Source: JAGTRP01 sp035255045 (GTDB taxonomy: Bacteria > Pseudomonadota > Gammaproteobacteria > Burkholderiales > Rhodocyclaceae). Taken from it: DNA of 64,000 nt. Position numbers and translations under genes: made by a program. Of the stretch, positions 60,618 through 64,000 are shown piece after piece. The notes under the pieces were generated by a model. That model worked only from the letters and a program-made list of their open reading frames with translations, was not told the DNA's origin and searched no databases. Every line of letters begins with the position of its first letter. The first letter of the stretch is position 1. The DNA lies in NCBI GenBank assembly GCA_035255045.1, contig DATFAA010000142.1, positions 1 to 64,000 of the forward strand, written 5' to 3'.

Positions 60618-61814
60618 TCAGCGGGCCCTGACCCGTACGCCCTCGCGGACGCGGTCGTCCGGGTGGACCACCACCTGCTCACCCGCCTCGACGCCGGACA
60701 GCACCTGGGCCGCCAGGGCGTTGCGCCGGCCGATCTCGACCCGCCGCTTCACCGCCCGATCCTCCTTGACCACGAAGGCGGCCCAGCCGTCGCCGTCCCG
60801 GAACAGGCTGCTGGCGGGGATCTGCAGCACGTCCTGGCCTTCCCAGAGGATGAAGCTGGCCTCGACCCGGTAGCCGTCCCCCAGGCGCTGCCACTGCTCC
60901 CGGGACGAGGTGAAGGCGACGATGACCCAGACCCGCTGCTCTTCCACCCCCAGGGCCGAAACCTTGGTGAAACCGGCGGGCTCGACCCGGCTCACCTTGC
61001 CCTCCAGGACCCGGTCGCCGCCCCAGCGCTCGAACAGGACGCGGGTGCCGGGGCCGATGCGCACCGCGTCGGCGGACAGCACGTCCACCTCGACCTCCAG
61101 TTCCCGGGGGTCGCCGACGTCGATGAGGGGCTGGCCTGCCGCCACCGCCCCCTCGCTCTTCCTTGGGATGCGCAGCACCTGCCCGGCCACCGGAGACTTG
61201 ACCAGGATGGGAGTCCCGGCCCCGCCGGTGGCGGCGAAGCGCAGCGCCGTGCGGGCGGCCTCCAGCTCGTGGCGGGCGGTGGCGACGGAAAACTGGGCCG
61301 AGCGCAACTCCGAGGCGGCCCGGTCGGATTCGGCCAGGGCGCGGTCCTCGGCCTCGACCGTGACATGGCCCTTGCTGCGCAGCTGGCGGGCCCGCTCCAG
61401 GCTCTTCGCGGCCAGGCCGGCGCCGGCCTCGGCCGCTCTCAGGCGCTGCTCGGCGGCGCCGACATTGGCCTGGGCGGCCGCCACCCGGGCCTCGGCCTCG
61501 GCACGGCGCCGCGGGTCCAGGACCTCGGAACGCAGGGGCTCGAGCTCGACCACCGGCGTCCCGGGCTGGACTGCGTCGCCCACGTCCAGGTCGATGCGCC
61601 GGGCGTAGGCGGCGACGGGGGCGGCGACGACGTAGCGGTCGATCACCCGGGTCCGCCCCTCCTGCTCGACGGTCACCCGCAGGGGGCCGCGGCTGGCCGC
61701 GCCCAGGTCCACCTCCACCGGCTGGGGCCGGAAGCCCGAGTACAGGCCCCAGGCCAGCAGGACGGCGAGGAGGCCGAGGAAGAGGCGGCGGCGCCAGGTC
61801 ACGACGTTTATCAT
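60618..61814 (-). CDS. Membrane-fusion adaptor (HlyD/MacA-like)
   Basis: 398 residues. One N-terminal membrane helix (RLFLGLLAVLLAWGLYSGF), lipoyl halves (~50-90 and ~195-225), a long coiled-coil hairpin (~95-185), a beta-barrel (~225-300) and a C-terminal membrane-proximal domain (LQIPASSLFRDGDGWAAFVV). It ends an operon 4 bp after an FtsX-type permease, so it most likely serves an ABC exporter rather than an RND pump. Confidence 0.88.
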   Translation of the reverse strand: MINVVTWRRRLFLGLLAVLLAWGLYSGFRPQPVEVDLGAASRGPLRVTVEQEGRTRVIDRYVVAAPVAAYARRIDLDVGDAVQPGTPVVELEPLRSEVLDPRRRAEAEARVAAAQANVGAAEQRLRAAEAGAGLAAKSLERARQLRSKGHVTVEAEDRALAESDRAASELRSAQFSVATARHELEAARTALRFAATGGAGTPILVKSPVAGQVLRIPRKSEGAVAAGQPLIDVGDPRELEVEVDVLSADAVRIGPGTRVLFERWGGDRVLEGKVSRVEPAGFTKVSALGVEEQRVWVIVAFTSSREQWQRLGDGYRVEASFILWEGQDVLQIPASSLFRDGDGWAAFVVKEDRAVKRRVEIGRRNALAAQVLSGVEAGEQVVVHPDDRVREGVRVRAR

Positions 61815-61818
61815 TTTT

Positions 61819-63999
61819 TCACTCCGCGGTCTTGAGGACGGCGATCAGGTCGAGCTGATTCAGCCGGCCGCGCACCGCCAGGCCGGAGAGCACGGCGGAA
61901 ACCAGCTCCACGGTCACGGCGAAGGCATAGGTCTGGGGCACCAGCACCACCGGCACCCGGAAGAGGTCGTTCTGCATGGTCTGGGCGATGTAGTAGCACA
62001 TCCACCAGCCCAGCCACAGCCCGATGGGAATGGCCACCAGGGCCAGGAGGCCCAGCTCGCCCAGGAGGATGTAGGCGATCTCGGCCCGGGTGAAGCCCAG
62101 GACCCGCAGGCTGGCCAGCTCCCGGCCCCGTTCGGCCAGGGCGATCTGGGCGTTGTTGTACACCACGCCGAAGGAAATGATGATGGCGAAGACCGTGGCC
62201 ACGTAGGTGAAGAACAGCATGGTCTCGTCCATCATGCGGTTGAAGTTGCGGATTTCCTGGATGCGCTCGGCCACCCCGGCGACCCGGGGCATCCCCTTCA
62301 GGCGGGCAAAGATGTCCCCCAGGGAGCGGCTGTCCACGCTCAGGTAGGCGCCGGAGATGGTCGGCCCCTCGTGCATGAAGCGGTTCAAGGCGGCCAGGTC
62401 CATGTAGCCTGAAACCCCCAGGTATTCCTTCACCAGCCCGGCGACCACGGCTTCCCGCACAGGCCGGTTGCCCTCCAGCACTTCGACGGTGATGCGGTCG
62501 CCGGGGCCCACGTCCAGCATCTTGCCCAGGTAGTCGGTGAGGAGGATGCCCTCGGGGGGCAGGTCCACCGGCCGCAGGTCGGCGTCCAGCAGGCGCTGGA
62601 TGTCCCCGCCCGGCTCGACGCCGCGGATGCTGGTGCGGTAGTCCCGGTGGCCGTGGCGCAGCCGCACCGGCACGCCCCGGAACACTTCCACCTTCTCCAC
62701 CCCCGGCAGGCCGAGGAGGTCGAAGCGGGCCCGGTAGGCGGTGGGGTCGGTGAAGGTCACCGAGAGGTCCTCCCGCTGGGACATGCCGAACTGGACATGG
62801 ACCATGTAGCCCACAGTGTCCCGCTGGAAGAGCCCGGTGAGGATCATGCCGCAGCCCAGGGCGATGCCGAGGACGGTCAGGGCCGACTTGAAAGCCCGGC
62901 GCTGGATGTTGCGGATGATCATGCGGGCGGGCTGGGACAGCCAGCGCTTGACCCCCAGCTTCTCGACCCAGGTCTCCCGGTAGCGGGGCGGCGGCTCCGG
63001 CCGCATGGCCGCCGCCGGGCGCAAGGTGGCGGCCCGCCAGACGGCGAAGACGGTGCCGCCCCCCGCCGCCGCCAGGCTGGCGATGGCGGCCTCGACCACG
63101 GTCCGGGGCGGCAGGCTGAACTTGAGGTAGGGGAAGTGGTAGAACTCCATGTAGAGGGCGGAAAGGCCGTGCCCCAGCCAGACCCCGAGGGCGGTGCCGC
63201 TGGCGATGCCGGCGCCGACGATGATCCCCACCAGCTTGAGGTAATGCCAGAGCACCTCCAGGTTGCCGTAGCCGAAGGCCTTGAGGGTGGCGATCTGCTC
63301 CCGCTGCATGGCCACCTGGCGGCCGATGACCACATTGAGCAGGAAAGCGGCGATGCCCATGAACATGACGGGGAAGAGCCCGGCCAGGGTCCCCAGCTGC
63401 TCCAGCTCCTGGGTCAGGAAGCGGTGGGAGCGCTGGTCCTTGCGGGCGTAGGCGCCGAGGCCGCCGTAGGGCCGGGTCAGCTCGTCCACCCGGTCGATGA
63501 CGTCCTGGACGTCGGCCCCGCGGCGCAGGCCGAGGGCAAGGTCGTTGAAGGCCCCCTCCAGGTCGTACACCTGGCCGAGAGCCCGCCGCCCCATCCACAT
63601 GACGCCGTAGCGCTTGGGATCGGGGAAGACCGACCCCGGCCGCTGCTGCTGGATGAATTCCGGCGACAGGGCGGTGCCCACCAGGGTGAGGCTCTGGCGG
63701 CGGCCGTTGAGGATGGCGTCGAAGCGGCCCCCGGGTTCGAGCTTGTGGGCCTCGGCGAAGGTGGTGGCGACCACCACCTCGTCCGGCCGCCCCGGCGCCG
63801 GCAGCCGCCCCGAGCGCAGGTGCAGGCGGTTGAGCCCCTGGACGCCGCTGTCCGGCAGGGAAACCATGAAGGCCGCCACCGGCTCCGGGAAGTCCGGCAT
63901 GTCGAGCCGGATGTCCGCCACCACCCGGGTCTCCGCCTGCTCCACCCCGGGGATGTCGAGGATGCGCTGGCGCAGGGCCTCCGGCGCCCGCTTGAGGGA
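61819..63999 (-). CDS. FtsX/MacB-type ABC permease, partial (runs off right edge)
   Basis: At least 727 residues; the frame is open to the last codon of the window, so the N terminus lies beyond it. Two FtsX-type permease units are visible: the first with helices around LFPVMFMGIAAFLLNVVIG, GIIVGAGIASGTALG; the second after SALTVLGIALGCGMILTGL, ending with TYVATVFAIIISFGVVYNNA and LGELGLLALVAIPIG. Large extracytoplasmic regions lie between. This fits DevC/MacB-like exporters of lipoproteins or peptides. An ATPase gene would be expected upstream outside the window. Confidence 0.88.
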   Translation of the reverse strand, partial: SLKRAPEALRQRILDIPGVEQAETRVVADIRLDMPDFPEPVAAFMVSLPDSGVQGLNRLHLRSGRLPAPGRPDEVVVATTFAEAHKLEPGGRFDAILNGRRQSLTLVGTALSPEFIQQQRPGSVFPDPKRYGVMWMGRRALGQVYDLEGAFNDLALGLRRGADVQDVIDRVDELTRPYGGLGAYARKDQRSHRFLTQELEQLGTLAGLFPVMFMGIAAFLLNVVIGRQVAMQREQIATLKAFGYGNLEVLWHYLKLVGIIVGAGIASGTALGVWLGHGLSALYMEFYHFPYLKFSLPPRTVVEAAIASLAAAGGGTVFAVWRAATLRPAAAMRPEPPPRYRETWVEKLGVKRWLSQPARMIIRNIQRRAFKSALTVLGIALGCGMILTGLFQRDTVGYMVHVQFGMSQREDLSVTFTDPTAYRARFDLLGLPGVEKVEVFRGVPVRLRHGHRDYRTSIRGVEPGGDIQRLLDADLRPVDLPPEGILLTDYLGKMLDVGPGDRITVEVLEGNRPVREAVVAGLVKEYLGVSGYMDLAALNRFMHEGPTISGAYLSVDSRSLGDIFARLKGMPRVAGVAERIQEIRNFNRMMDETMLFFTYVATVFAIIISFGVVYNNAQIALAERGRELASLRVLGFTRAEIAYILLGELGLLALVAIPIGLWLGWWMCYYIAQTMQNDLFRVPVVLVPQTYAFAVTVELVSAVLSGLAVRGRLNQLDLIAVLKTAE

Positions 64000-64000
64000 G

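Overview
The window is GC-rich bacterial DNA, most likely from a betaproteobacterium (Rhodocyclales-like). This is an inference from the mix of MASE3 sensor kinases, PEP-CTERM export, an ACR3-type ars operon and GC-rich codon use; there is no rRNA or other taxonomic marker to settle it. I saw no tRNA, rRNA or CRISPR array.

Layout. (a) 1-7.3 kb is a mobile and arsenic-resistance patchwork. It holds the end of a large integrase gene with its small coiled-coil partner, an IS3-family element that has cut off arsA, an arsR-arsC-ACR3-arsD-arsA operon on the minus strand, and a graveyard of fused transposase fragments (Tn3, IS5, IS3). (b) 7.3-32.6 kb is a signalling island. It has two MASE3 membrane histidine kinases, two soluble multi-PAS kinases, two single-domain response regulators, a Cache chemoreceptor and a Cache-PAS-GGDEF-EAL protein with a degenerate GGDEF site. 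An IS630-family element, a UPF0149 gene, a PEP-CTERM gene behind a sigma-54-type promoter and small unknowns lie among them. (c) 32.6-39.2 kb is a second patchwork. It holds a gdhA scrap, a VirB10/TraB-like orphan, an IS3-family element with a clean 4-bp target duplication that is itself interrupted by a small serine-recombinase element, a HicB-like scrap and a second, truncated ars cluster (ACR3', arsC, arsR). (d) 39.2-46.3 kb is a compact plus-strand defence-type operon: an MmeI-like adenine methyltransferase, a BrnT-like toxin, an SF2 helicase with a BrnA-like N terminus, and a GIY-YIG-type nuclease. A scar of an older methyltransferase 3' end lies inside it. (e) 46.5-64 kb looks like stable chromosome. 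It holds a DUF4383 protein, a TetR-HlyD-ABC export operon, a glycogen/trehalose operon (glgX, treZ, and a malQ-treY fusion), an HD hydrolase, and an adaptor plus FtsX-type permease running off the right edge.

How the parts work together. The ars genes detect As(III) (ArsR), reduce arsenate (ArsC), extrude arsenite (ACR3) and, in copy 1, once chaperoned it to the ArsA ATPase, which is now broken. The kinases, regulators, chemoreceptor and EAL protein point to dense environmental sensing with c-di-GMP turnover. GlgX, MalQ-TreY and TreZ would turn glycogen into trehalose in a coupled pathway. The two most unusual systems are the serine-recombinase element, whose removal exactly restores the IS3 orfB frame, and the methyltransferase/BrnT/BrnA-helicase/GIY-YIG operon.
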